A stretch of DNA of 64,000 nucleotides from Streptomyces sp. NBC_01267 (GTDB taxonomy: Bacteria > Actinomycetota > Actinomycetes > Streptomycetales > Streptomycetaceae), in assembly GCF_036241575.1 (NCBI RefSeq), contig NZ_CP108455.1:6679001-6743000 (forward strand). The letters are read 5' to 3'. A model generated the notes under the pieces. The model saw only the letters and a program-made list of their open reading frames with translations. It made no database searches and was not told the origin of the DNA. Positions 38,971-45,403 of the stretch are shown here, piece after piece. A program made the translations under genes and the position numbers. How positions within the stretch are numbered: the stretch's first letter is position 1; each line of letters begins with the position of its first letter.

Positions 38971-38975
38971 TACAC

Positions 38976-39045
38976 GCCCCGCATAGGCAAGCCCGACGGC
39001 GCCCCCAGTGCCAGCGGGCGCGCGGTTCGAATCCGCGGCGGGGCA
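38976..39045 (+). other. tRNA-like element 1
   Basis: Seven-base acceptor pairing GCCCCGC/GCGGGGC, a normal 5-bp T stem with TTCGAAT loop (39021-39037), and discriminator A. The 38 nt between are too short and lack a clear D arm; a weak anticodon-like arm can be drawn but the base before the anticodon is not U. Not a standard tRNA: degenerate tRNA or structured RNA. Confidence 0.55.
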
Positions 39046-39075
39046 CTCGAAGAACCAGCAGAAGGAGCATGAGTC

Positions 39076-39246
39076 ATGAACGGTATTGAGCTTCGGTACG
39101 AGATCTTCAAGAACTTGGCCGATCAGGTTTACGGCGCTTCGATGCTCAGCCCGGAGCCCGGCAAGCCCCTTCGGATCGGCGTCGTTGTGAAGGATCCGGC
39201 GGGAGAGTTCCGGAAGTTCACGGTCTCTGTCGAAGAGAACAACTGA
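39076..39246 (+). CDS. Hypothetical small phage protein
   Basis: 56 residues from ATG 39076, GAAGGAG upstream. Helix then strands (IELRYEIFKNLADQVYGASMLSPEPGKPLRIGVVVKDPAGEFRKFTVSVEEN). Lies between the two tRNA-like elements. Unknown role. Confidence 0.5.
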   Translation: MNGIELRYEIFKNLADQVYGASMLSPEPGKPLRIGVVVKDPAGEFRKFTVSVEENN

Positions 39247-39252
39247 ACCACC

Positions 39253-39296
39253 GCCCCGGATAGGCAGTCAGGTGAGTGCGAGTCTCGCCCGGGGCA
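39253..39296 (+). other. tRNA-like element 2 (acceptor/T-arm minihelix)
   Basis: GCCCCGG/CCGGGGC acceptor pairing, a 5-bp T stem GTGAG/CTCGC (one G-U) with 7-nt loop TGCGAGT, discriminator A, and only 12 nt (ATAGGCAGTCAG) where D and anticodon arms should be. Shares ATAGGCA after the 5' strand and ACTCGAAG after the 3' strand with element 1, so the two are related. Confidence 0.55.
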
Positions 39297-39324
39297 CTCG
39301 AAGCACTGGCACACAGGAGGAAAT

Positions 39325-39585
39325 ATGTTCCCTGAGATCGTCCGGCAGACCCAGACCGCCGCGCACGGCGTGCCCCTGATGGTCTCCACCGTCAAGATCG
39401 CGCCGCAGTACTACGACACCGTGATTTTCAACGACTCCGAAGAGCGTAGCGCCAGCCATCTCACCTTCGCGGGTATGACGGTAGACCAGACGAACATCCG
39501 CAACATCACCCGCGAAGCGGCCATGGAGACGCACCGGGCCGCGCTCGACGCCATCGGGGTAGCAAGCCGGCCGGGGGAGAAGTGA
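39325..39585 (+). CDS. Hypothetical phage protein
   Basis: 86 residues, AGGAGG upstream. Strand-rich middle (VPLMVSTVKIAPQYYDTVIFNDSEERSASHLTFAGMTVD) and a C-terminal helix REAAMETHRAALDAIG. No family recognised. Overlaps the next ORF by GTGA. Confidence 0.5.
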   Translation: MFPEIVRQTQTAAHGVPLMVSTVKIAPQYYDTVIFNDSEERSASHLTFAGMTVDQTNIRNITREAAMETHRAALDAIGVASRPGEK

Positions 39586-39701
39586 TCACCATGCTCCGCA
39601 ACCTCTACCGCGCATTACGCGAGGCACTGGCAGACAACGAGAGCGCCGCCGAGATCGCAAGGAGCGTCGTCATGGGCGACGAGATGGGGGAGCGGCCGTG
39701 A
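39582..39701 (+). CDS. 39-residue helical micro-protein
   Basis: GTG start; both ends overlap neighbours by 4 nt. Helical (MLRNLYRALREALADNESAAEIARSVVMGDEMGE). Supported by coupling only. Confidence 0.4.
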   Translation: MITMLRNLYRALREALADNESAAEIARSVVMGDEMGERP

Positions 39702-39925
39702 TTGTCCAGGAAGTCATCATCCCTGCCCGCGACATCCGCGCCGGCGACGTCTTCACCCGCCATGGCAAGCTCCGTACCGCTACGGGCACTTCGGGCAGAG
39801 GCCCGTACAACAGCGTCTGTGTACCGATCGACGGGGGAGAGGTCTACTTCGAGCGTGAGGCGCTCGTCCTGGTGAAGCGGGAAGCCAGGAGAGTCCCAGG
39901 GGTGAGCGCGTGGGTAGGTCCGTAA
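39698..39925 (+). CDS. Hypothetical phage protein, SH3-like
   Basis: 75 residues, GTG start. Pattern EVIIPARDIRAGDVFTRHGKLRTATGTSGRGPYNSVCVPIDGGEVYFEREALVLVKR looks like a small beta-barrel. Its stop codon lies within operator copy 8. Confidence 0.5.
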   Translation: MIVQEVIIPARDIRAGDVFTRHGKLRTATGTSGRGPYNSVCVPIDGGEVYFEREALVLVKREARRVPGVSAWVGP

Positions 39926-39937
39926 GGCGCCTTACGG
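39920..39937. promoter_or_regulatory. Palindromic operator, copy 8
   Basis: Exact consensus, overlapping the preceding stop codon, ending 17 nt before the -35 of class B promoter copy 3. Confidence 0.85.
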
Positions 39938-39954
39938 TTCTCCGTCGCAAGCAC

Positions 39955-39984
39955 TTGTGGCAGCTGCCATATGTGTGCCATAGT
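39955..39984 (+). promoter_or_regulatory. Class B phage promoter, copy 3
   Basis: TTGTGG (39955-39960), 18-nt spacer with GGCAGCTGCC and CATATG, CATAGT (39979-39984). Confidence 0.82.
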
Positions 39985-40018
39985 CAGGGCAACGCAAAAG
40001 ACTGACGAAGGAGCGGAT

Positions 40019-40657
40019 ATGAAAGTTTACGAGCGCACCGAGAACGGCACCACCGAAATCGTCGGGCAGCGCGAGGGGCTGGCGGAGATCAACCACGCGA
40101 TGATGGCCGGCAAGCGCGACGTCCGGACGATGTCCTCCATCTCCCGCACCGACTACGCCATTGAGTACAGGGACGGCCGCTCGGTCCGCCTGGTCCTGGT
40201 CGACGCCCCAACGCCGGAGGGGTACACGCAGGGTCAGGCGGTCGTCGTGAACCGCCCCGGTCAGGCTCCGGTAACGGGCACCGTCGCGCATATCCACACT
40301 GCACCTGGATACGTGGCCGTGTTCGATGACAAGTACCGCTCCGTGTCCGACTACCCCACACGCTTCGTGTCCGCCGCTGAGATGGCGGAAGGGCCGGTCG
40401 AGGAGCCCGAGCAGGGGCCGAAGGCGTGGACGGGCGAGGCCACGCGCATCGTCACCGTGAAGGGCAAGCGGTACGTTGTCGGCACCATCGTCCCCGCTCG
40501 CCCCCGGACCCCGGGCGCTACGTCCTGGATCCCGGAGGCATACGTCAGCTACTGGTCCGAGAGGAACGGCGCGACCTTCGGCGCTACTCGGTCCGCGAGC
40601 GCGAGTAACAAGCCGGGCACGGTCGGCCGCGCCATCTGGGAGGCGGTGACCGGGTGA
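40019..40657 (+). CDS. Unknown early phage protein
   Basis: 212 residues from ATG 40019 (GAAGGAGCG upstream, identical leader to the gene at 40977). N-terminal part VYERTENGTTEIVGQREGLAEINHAMMAGKRDVRTMSSISRTDYAIEYRDGRSVRLVLVDAP, a central SH3-like GQAVVVNRPGQAPVTGTVAHIHTAPGYVAVF, then a basic C-terminus. Controlled by an operator, so likely silent or tuned in the lysogen. Function unknown. Confidence 0.55.
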   Translation: MKVYERTENGTTEIVGQREGLAEINHAMMAGKRDVRTMSSISRTDYAIEYRDGRSVRLVLVDAPTPEGYTQGQAVVVNRPGQAPVTGTVAHIHTAPGYVAVFDDKYRSVSDYPTRFVSAAEMAEGPVEEPEQGPKAWTGEATRIVTVKGKRYVVGTIVPARPRTPGATSWIPEAYVSYWSERNGATFGATRSASASNKPGTVGRAIWEAVTG

Positions 40658-40839
40658 ACGACCGATGCTCGGCCACCACATCGAGCGGGTACGGCTGCAT
40701 CAACCCGGTGCAGCCCGGCCGGACAGTGTGCGCCAGTCACGACCCGCGCCGGCAGTGCGGCGCCCCCACAGTGTCCGGCGCTTCTTGCAAGCGCATGAGG
40801 GTTCAGGGGCACCGCTCCTGCTCGAAGCATCTCCGGTAG
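40654..40839 (+). CDS. Duplicated Cys/His zinc-finger-like protein
   Basis: 61 residues, GTG start. Two similar units: CSATTSSGYGCINPVQPGRTVCASH and CGAPTVSGASCKRMRVQGHRSCSKH, each with three Cys and one His, spaced like a C3H metal site. Streptomyces phages often carry such proteins; a nucleic-acid role is possible. Confidence 0.55.
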   Translation: MNDRCSATTSSGYGCINPVQPGRTVCASHDPRRQCGAPTVSGASCKRMRVQGHRSCSKHLR

Positions 40840-40849
40840 CTCTGTTGGG

Positions 40850-40876
40850 GCCCCTGCCAATTGAGGTGGCGGGGGC
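40850..40876 (+). terminator. Hairpin terminator, AATTGAGG-loop type
   Basis: GCCCCTGCCA pairs with TGGCGGGGGC (one G-U) around loop ATTGAGG; immediately followed by operator copy 9. The hairpin at 41995 has the same sequence. Confidence 0.7.
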
Positions 40877-40877
40877 T

Positions 40878-40895
40878 CCGTAAGGTGCCTTACGG
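40878..40895. promoter_or_regulatory. Palindromic operator, copy 9 (variant centre)
   Basis: CCGTAAGGTGCCTTACGG; one central change, the complement of that in copy 1. Ends 17 nt before the -35 of class B promoter copy 4. Confidence 0.83.
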
Positions 40896-40912
40896 TTCTC
40901 CAGTTCAACCAC

Positions 40913-40942
40913 TTGTGGCAGCTGCCATATGTGTGTCATAGT
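40913..40942 (+). promoter_or_regulatory. Class B phage promoter, copy 4
   Basis: TTGTGG (40913-40918), 18-nt spacer with GGCAGCTGCC and CATATG, CATAGT (40937-40942). The leader to the ATG at 40977 is near-identical to that of the gene at 40019. Confidence 0.82.
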
Positions 40943-40976
40943 CAGAGCAGCGCAAGGAACTGGCGAAGGAGCGGAT

Positions 40977-41987
40977 ATGGACTACGCAGAGATTGACCAG
41001 GCAGTCGACACCCGGGCCCGTGTGCGTTTCGCTAAGGGCCACCTGTCGGGTCACAGTGACTGGACTGGGACCCTGGTTGGGTACAACGACCTGTACGACA
41101 CCGTGCACGTGTACGTGGACGCCCCGGGCAACCCGGAGTCGGGTAGCAAGATCACGTACAGCCGGGGTGACGTCGAACTGTCCGAGCCCGCCCCGTTCCG
41201 CGAGACGACGATCCGTATCCACGGTGTGGAGCGCGTCATCCGTACGGAGATGGGCGGGAAGGTGAAGACCGTCAAGCAGCTGGAGGCGGCGCACACGAAG
41301 GCAGTTCGCGCTGCGATAGACGGCGCCCGCCAGGCCCGGTTGGACGACCAGTACGCGGAAATGGTGGCCAGCGCGCAGAAGCCGCAGAAGGACAGGGACG
41401 GATGGCCTGGGTCGGGCAGGGCTACCCGCACGCGACTCATGGCCGAGGCAGCGGAGTGGCGTGTGAAGTACGGCAAGGCATCGCCCGTCAAGTTCCCCGC
41501 GTACACCGACCATCAGAAGGCCAAGGCGCCGTTCCCGACCCCCACCGCGACGCGAGTTCCTGAGTACCTGATCGAAACCGCTCCGGGGGAGTACGCCACC
41601 CGGGAGGCCGCGGAATCCACGGGTGCCACGGAGCGCGTCGACGAGGTTCTTCCGGGCCTGGCCGTGGCGCGCAACACCTCCAACGGTGACCGGTCGACGT
41701 GGGTCCTGCGTCACCTCCCCTCCGTTGCGGCGGGTGACGAGAAGGCGCACTTGGGAGCGGGATTCAAGACCCGTGCCCGTGCCCGTGAGGTCGCGCTGAC
41801 GGACCTGGCGCACCTGGACTGGACACGGAGTCAGGACGAGCTGGTTGCCGACTCGGTGACGTCCGCCACGGTGCGGTTCGTGAAGTTCCGCGAGATGTTC
41901 CAGACGTCGAAGAAGTTCGCGTGGGCCGAGGAGCGCATGCGCGAGGCGGAAGCTGAACTCACGCCCCTGTCGCTCGCCGCCGCCTGA
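40977..41987 (+). CDS. Unknown early phage protein
   Basis: 336 residues. N-terminal SH3-like region (RARVRFAKGHLSGHSDWTGTLVGYNDLYDTVHVYVDAPG), a basic helical region EMGGKVKTVKQLEAAHTKAVRAAIDGARQARLDDQ, and a C-terminal alpha/beta part with VARNTSNGDRSTWVLRHLPSVAAG. No catalytic motif recognised. Largest product of the class B promoters; a takeover or host-modifying protein is possible but unproven. Confidence 0.55.
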   Translation: MDYAEIDQAVDTRARVRFAKGHLSGHSDWTGTLVGYNDLYDTVHVYVDAPGNPESGSKITYSRGDVELSEPAPFRETTIRIHGVERVIRTEMGGKVKTVKQLEAAHTKAVRAAIDGARQARLDDQYAEMVASAQKPQKDRDGWPGSGRATRTRLMAEAAEWRVKYGKASPVKFPAYTDHQKAKAPFPTPTATRVPEYLIETAPGEYATREAAESTGATERVDEVLPGLAVARNTSNGDRSTWVLRHLPSVAAGDEKAHLGAGFKTRARAREVALTDLAHLDWTRSQDELVADSVTSATVRFVKFREMFQTSKKFAWAEERMREAEAELTPLSLAAA

Positions 41988-41994
41988 CCGCCCT

Positions 41995-42026
41995 GGAGCC
42001 CCTGCCAATTGAGGTGGCGGGGGCTC
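41995..42026 (+). terminator. Hairpin terminator, duplicate of 40850
   Basis: GGAGCCCCTGCCA pairs with TGGCGGGGGCTCC around ATTGAGG; 12-13 bp with one G-U. Confidence 0.75.
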
Positions 42027-42061
42027 CGCTTATTCACACACCACGCACACGACGAGGAGCC

Positions 42062-42709
42062 ATGAGACCCACTCTGCGCCGCCTGGCGGACCCCATTCTT
42101 CTGCAAGCGGCCATCGCCGGCGCCATCTCCTTCGCTCACATCCACGACATCGCGGAGGCAGCTGGGCAGACCGGATGGAAGGCGTGGGGCTACCCGATTA
42201 GCGTCGACCTGTTGATGGTCATGGCGTGGCGGCAGATCAGAACGCCCGGCAACGCCAAGCGCGGACCCTGGTTGTGGTTCGGTATGGCGTTGACCGCCTC
42301 GTTGTCCGCCAACGTCGCGGAGGCTGGCGTGTTGGACATGCACAACCTCCCCGTTTCGCTCCGGGTGATCATCGCGGGGTGGCCGGCCCTGGCGTTCTTC
42401 GGGGGCACGCTGCTGCTCCACTCACGCAAGGCCCTGACGGACGAGGAGGCGGAGCCACAGGCGCCCGCTGTAGAGCCTGCGCCAGTGCCTGACGTCCCGA
42501 TGCCCACGCAGCCCGTGGAAGAGCCGCAGAGGCCGAAGCTGGTGTCTTACGCGGACGCTGCGAAGGCGCTCGACGTCGCCCCGGAGACCGTTAGGGGCTG
42601 GAAGGCACAGGGGAAGATCAAAGCGCACCAGGGGCCGACGGCAAACAGCGTGCTTGTAGACCTGAACGAGTGCGCAACACTCCAGGGCCGGCGGCCCGTT
42701 AGCGTTTAG
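42062..42709 (+). CDS. SpdB-like membrane protein (DUF2637) with C-terminal HTH
   Basis: 215 residues, GAGGAG upstream. Membrane helices at about 15-35, 38-58, 72-92 and 96-115 carry the DUF2637 pattern SFAHIHDIAEAAGQTGWKAWGYPISVDLLMVMAW; an acidic/Pro linker leads to YADAAKALDVAPETVRGWKAQGKIKAHQG, a MerR/excisionase-like helix-turn-helix. DUF2637 proteins occur on Streptomyces conjugative plasmids as spread proteins and on actinophages. In a phage its role is unclear. Confidence 0.75.
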   Translation: MRPTLRRLADPILLQAAIAGAISFAHIHDIAEAAGQTGWKAWGYPISVDLLMVMAWRQIRTPGNAKRGPWLWFGMALTASLSANVAEAGVLDMHNLPVSLRVIIAGWPALAFFGGTLLLHSRKALTDEEAEPQAPAVEPAPVPDVPMPTQPVEEPQRPKLVSYADAAKALDVAPETVRGWKAQGKIKAHQGPTANSVLVDLNECATLQGRRPVSV

Positions 42710-42717
42710 GAGAGACG

Positions 42718-42759
42718 ATGGACACAACACTCATCCGGGATGAGGACAACGGTAGCTAA
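42718..42759 (+). CDS. 13-residue micro-ORF
   Basis: MDTTLIRDEDNGS after a good AGGAGAG site, 9 nt after the DUF2637 stop. Possibly a leader for the next gene; weak. Confidence 0.22.
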   Translation: MDTTLIRDEDNGS

Positions 42760-42774
42760 GGTGGAGGAGCGACG

Positions 42775-42948
42775 ATGAAGAGCTACAAGGTCCGATGGAC
42801 CGACGAGACCGGCCACCGGACTTCCGTCACCGCCTACGACGAGCCCAGCGCCGAGCAGCGCGCGGAGGCTCTGCGGGCGGAGGGACATGACGATGCAGAG
42901 GTCTACGCGGTGCACCCGCTGACCACCGAGCCACTGAAGGCGAGCTAA
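42775..42948 (+). CDS. Hypothetical small protein
   Basis: 57 residues, GGAGGAG upstream. YKVRWTDETGHRTSVTAYDEPSAEQRAEALRAEGHDDAEVYAV is a small beta-alpha-beta fold; one-base overlap with the next gene. Unknown role. Confidence 0.5.
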   Translation: MKSYKVRWTDETGHRTSVTAYDEPSAEQRAEALRAEGHDDAEVYAVHPLTTEPLKAS

Positions 42949-43085
42949 TGAGCGAGTGGACCCCTGAAGTCACCGTCACCTACGTCAACGACGAGGGCGA
43001 CGACGTGGAAATCACCCGCACGCTCACGGCCGCAGGTGTGTCGGCCGTACTCGACGCCCTGGACGAGCACACAGCCGACGAGTAG
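42948..43085 (+). CDS. Hypothetical acidic small protein
   Basis: 45 residues, acidic (TPEVTVTYVNDEGDDVEITRTLTAAGVSAVLDALDEHTADE). Last gene of the long + strand run; followed by a cluster of hairpins. Confidence 0.45.
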   Translation: MSEWTPEVTVTYVNDEGDDVEITRTLTAAGVSAVLDALDEHTADE

Positions 43086-43175
43086 CCCCATTTGCCAAGA
43101 CCGGTACCGGCTTCAACTGGAAGCGTCACAGGGGTGCTTGAAGTGCCCCCTGACCACGCAGATACTAGAGTCGGA

Positions 43176-43204
43176 CTGGACCCCGCTCATGCGGGGATAA
43201 TCCG
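43176..43204 (+). repeat. CRISPR type I-E repeat-like unit A
   Basis: A 29-nt unit with palindrome CCCCGC-TCAT-GCGGGG followed by ATAATCCG. From GCGGGG onward it matches 13 of 14 bases of the E. coli type I-E repeat end GCGGGGATAAACCG as I remember it. No cas genes and no array; a second unit lies 49 nt downstream. Confidence 0.5.
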
Positions 43205-43224
43205 CTTCTGTGTTTTGCGGATGT

Positions 43225-43253
43225 ATCGACCCCGCTTCTGCGGGGATGGCCCC
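43225..43253 (+). repeat. CRISPR type I-E repeat-like unit B
   Basis: CCCCGC-TTCT-GCGGGG followed by ATGGCCCC, the kind of end seen in Streptomyces I-E repeats. The 20 nt between units pairs ATCCGC with GCGGAT across a TTCTGTGTTTT loop. The spacing is too short for a normal 32-nt spacer. Confidence 0.45.
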
Positions 43254-43279
43254 CATCGACTCCACGCGACGGGGGCTTT
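43249..43279 (+). terminator. Hairpin terminator
   Basis: GCCCCC and GGGGGC arms, 16-nt loop, then TTT; ends + strand transcription and overlaps the end of unit B. Confidence 0.55.
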
Positions 43280-43312
43280 GGCATGCCCGGAACGGCACGT
43301 CACCACCGACAG

Positions 43313-43350
43313 AGAGCCCCCTGCCTCATCACGAGGCAGGGGGCTCTTTG
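43313..43350. terminator. Bidirectional terminator between convergent genes
   Basis: Perfect 15-bp stem AGAGCCCCCTGCCTC/GAGGCAGGGGGCTCT with loop ATCAC, TTT on the + side. It separates the + strand operon from the minus-strand DUF397 gene. Confidence 0.85.
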
Positions 43351-43360
43351 CGTTGCTGGA

Positions 43361-43567
43361 CTAGACGAGGCCGCCGGCCTTCACGCCGTCGACGAAGACG
43401 CCCCAGACGCTGTCGTCGAAGGCGAGTGCCGGACCGGCGGGGTTCTTCGAGTCGCGGACGGGAACCACGCCGTGCGAGGCGACGAGGTTGGCGGCGATCT
43501 CAACGCAGCTACCGCCGTTGGAGCTGTAAGAGGACTTGAACCAGCGCGGGGAGGGGTCGGTCGTCAC
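43361..43567 (-). CDS. DUF397 protein (BldB-family small protein)
   Basis: 68 residues. RWFKSSYSSNGGSCVEIAANL...VPVRDSKNPAGPALAFDDSVWGVFVDGVKAG is the full DUF397 signature. Such genes sit next to Scr1-type HTH regulators all over Streptomyces genomes; its ATG overlaps the stop of that regulator here. The pair behaves like a regulatory or toxin-antitoxin-like module in some reports; here it is prophage cargo on the opposite strand. Confidence 0.9.
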   Translation of the reverse strand: MTTDPSPRWFKSSYSSNGGSCVEIAANLVASHGVVPVRDSKNPAGPALAFDDSVWGVFVDGVKAGGLV

Positions 43568-44412
43568 GGGGTGCCCTTTCGTACTTGATTGATCATGGCC
43601 ACGGACTCTGCTTGGGACAGTGCCTCAACCTGTAGATGATGGTAGGCCGTGAACAGCGGCCCCACGAACCGTGATTCGCGCTCCATGCGTCCCTGGTGCG
43701 CCGACTCGGCATACGCAACACGCGTCGAGTCTGTCAGCGTCACCAAATTGACGGGCAAATCATAAGCGCGCCTTTCCGACAAACTGTACGGCGCTACCTG
43801 AAGCACGACGTTCGGGCGCGAAGCGAACTCTGTCAGGTGAGCCAACTGCGCATCCATCACGGCGGGCCCGCCGACAGGACGACGGATGCAGCTCTCGTCA
43901 AGGACGAAGTACAGCAGCGGTGGCGGAGTGCGGTCCATGGCTGCCTGACGCCGTGTCAGCAGCGTGACGCGTTCGTCCGCCTGTACCTCTGTGATACCGC
44001 CCCTGCACACCGCGCCCCTGGCGATGGCCTGAGCGTACTCGGGGGTCTGGAGAAGGCCAGGCACGATCCCCAGTTCAAACACGCGCACCTTCGCTGCTGC
44101 CATCTCCAGGGCCAGGTATTCGGGGAACCCTTCCAGTATCGCCGAGTCGCGAACGGCCGCACCCTGTCGGGCAAGTGCTTCCCCGGTGCCGAGCGCCTTG
44201 TCTGCACTTGCAGTGAACTTGGGAGTTGGGTTTCGACCACCAGTTTCGATCCCAGAAATATGCGACGCGGAATATCCCGTGCGGTGCGCCAACTCGTCCT
44301 GAGTCCAGCCCCGCTCCTCTCGTAACCTGCGTAGACGGTCCCCGAAGGCTGCGCGGGGGCTTCCTTCCGGATCAAGTTCCTTGCGGTTAGTCACGCTGAA
44401 CCCGACTCTCAT
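43564..44412 (-). CDS. Scr1-type XRE transcriptional regulator
   Basis: 282 residues. N-terminal HTH FGDRLRRLREERGWTQDELAHRTGYSASHISGIETGGRNPT, then the Scr1/DUF5753 domain (ALEMAAAKVRVFELGIVPGLLQTPEYAQAI...ERVTLLTRRQAAMDRTPPPLLYFVLDESCIRRPVGG...LQVAPYS). A start further in (GTG coding VTNRKEL) is also possible. Divergent from the + strand genes at 44498, with a short shared upstream region. Usually partners the DUF397 protein. Confidence 0.9.
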   Translation of the reverse strand: MRVGFSVTNRKELDPEGSPRAAFGDRLRRLREERGWTQDELAHRTGYSASHISGIETGGRNPTPKFTASADKALGTGEALARQGAAVRDSAILEGFPEYLALEMAAAKVRVFELGIVPGLLQTPEYAQAIARGAVCRGGITEVQADERVTLLTRRQAAMDRTPPPLLYFVLDESCIRRPVGGPAVMDAQLAHLTEFASRPNVVLQVAPYSLSERRAYDLPVNLVTLTDSTRVAYAESAHQGRMERESRFVGPLFTAYHHLQVEALSQAESVAMINQVRKGTP

Positions 44413-44497
44413 ACAACTGGATGGAGGTTGAAGGTCTCCTAAGCGTAGGCCACTGTGTGCCGCACCGGTAGTGAAGTCGCTACGGAGAGGAGCGGTC

Positions 44498-44686
44498 GTG
44501 TCTGGAGGGAACGGTCCGCCGGGCCAACTCGTCGAGGATGCAGCCGAGTTGGAGGCGCTCGTGAGAGCTGGAGGCTTCTGGAGGCTGGCACCGTCGTGGC
44601 TTCCCCGCGCGGGCTACACCGCCACGACGCCGGCCGTGCTTCGGGACGTCGAGACGGGGCTGATCCGGAGGCTGTCTGATGGCTGA
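44498..44686 (+). CDS. Hypothetical small protein
   Basis: 62 residues from GTG 44498 with GGAGAGG before it. Contains DAAELEALVRAGGFWRLAPSWLPRAGYTATTPAVLRDVETGLIRRLS, typical of short proteins found near Scr1/DUF397 pairs in Streptomyces. Overlaps the next gene by 8 nt. Confidence 0.5.
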   Translation: MSGGNGPPGQLVEDAAELEALVRAGGFWRLAPSWLPRAGYTATTPAVLRDVETGLIRRLSDG

Positions 44687-44861
44687 GATCGCAACGTCCG
44701 CACAGACGTCCGAACTTGAGCCCGTTCCTGTGGGCGACTGCCGCATCTGCTGGGCTGCGGCAAACGGGCGCACCACGGCCCGTAACCGTCGGAACTACAA
44801 CGAGATCATCAGCCAGCACCCGCACCGGCGCACAACGGACCGGACGGGGCTGGAGCGGTGA
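44679..44861 (+). CDS. Small CxxC protein
   Basis: 60 residues; GDCRICWAAANGRTTARNRRNYNEIISQHPHRRT has a single CxxC and basic tail. Overlaps its neighbours. Function unknown. Confidence 0.5.
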   Translation: MAEIATSAQTSELEPVPVGDCRICWAAANGRTTARNRRNYNEIISQHPHRRTTDRTGLER

Positions 44862-45058
44862 GCGCCGAACGGGGAGAGATCCCGGAAGAGTCCGCCGTGC
44901 TCAACTGGCCACCGTGCGAGTGCGGTCGTCCCCTGTGCCCCGACGCCAAAGCACGTGTGGACGACCGTTCGCACACCGAGACGATAGAGCGCCTGCGGCC
45001 CCTCGTGCAGCGGGAGAACCAGCGTTGGGGATGGGGAGGGGGCGACGATGACAACTGA
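44858..45058 (+). CDS. Small Cys-containing protein
   Basis: 66 residues, GTG start. NWPPCECGRPLCPDAKARVDD has three Cys and could bind zinc with neighbours; acidic end GGGDDDN. Overlaps the next gene by 11 nt. Confidence 0.45.
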   Translation: MSAERGEIPEESAVLNWPPCECGRPLCPDAKARVDDRSHTETIERLRPLVQRENQRWGWGGGDDDN

Positions 45059-45305
45059 AGCTCTGACGCGTGCGGAACAGACGTACCGCGAGTACCTGAA
45101 TCACCTGTACATCTGCGCCGACTGCCACCAGGTGGGCATCAGCTGTGCTACGGGTAAAGCGCTTCGGGTGATCCACCGCGAAGCGAAGCAGGCCACGTGG
45201 CCTGACTGCCGGTGCCCGATCCACACGGGGACGCCAACAGCCCCGCAGACCACGGCCCCGGTCGCAGCCACCCCGTGCACTCACCCGACCAGAGGCGACA
45301 CGTGA
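45048..45305 (+). CDS. Small zinc-binding protein
   Basis: 85 residues. YICADCHQVGISCATGKALRVIHREAKQATWPDCRCPIH has CxxC/CxCxxH spacing. A Thr/Pro-rich C-terminus follows. Probably cotranscribed with the previous two; role unknown. Confidence 0.5.
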   Translation: MTTEALTRAEQTYREYLNHLYICADCHQVGISCATGKALRVIHREAKQATWPDCRCPIHTGTPTAPQTTAPVAATPCTHPTRGDT

Positions 45306-45400
45306 GGCTCGTCCGCCGCTTCGGCTGGTCGTGCTTCGTGTTCGTCGTCGCCGCTCTGGTTGGGGCGATTCCCGCGATGGCGGCTACCGGTCGCCTATGA
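45302..45400 (+). CDS. 32-residue single-span membrane peptide
   Basis: GTG start overlapping the previous stop. Basic N-terminus RLVRRFG then one helix WSCFVFVVAALVGAIPAMAA that could also be a signal peptide. Followed by a strong terminator. Confidence 0.4.
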   Translation: MRLVRRFGWSCFVFVVAALVGAIPAMAATGRL

Positions 45401-45403
45401 ACT

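Noticed and set aside
38976..39045. Standard tRNA gene
   Set aside because: D arm and anticodon arm do not form with normal sizes and no U precedes the possible anticodon.
43176..43253. Working CRISPR array
   Set aside because: Only two units, 20 nt between them, no leader and no cas genes; reported only as repeat-like units.
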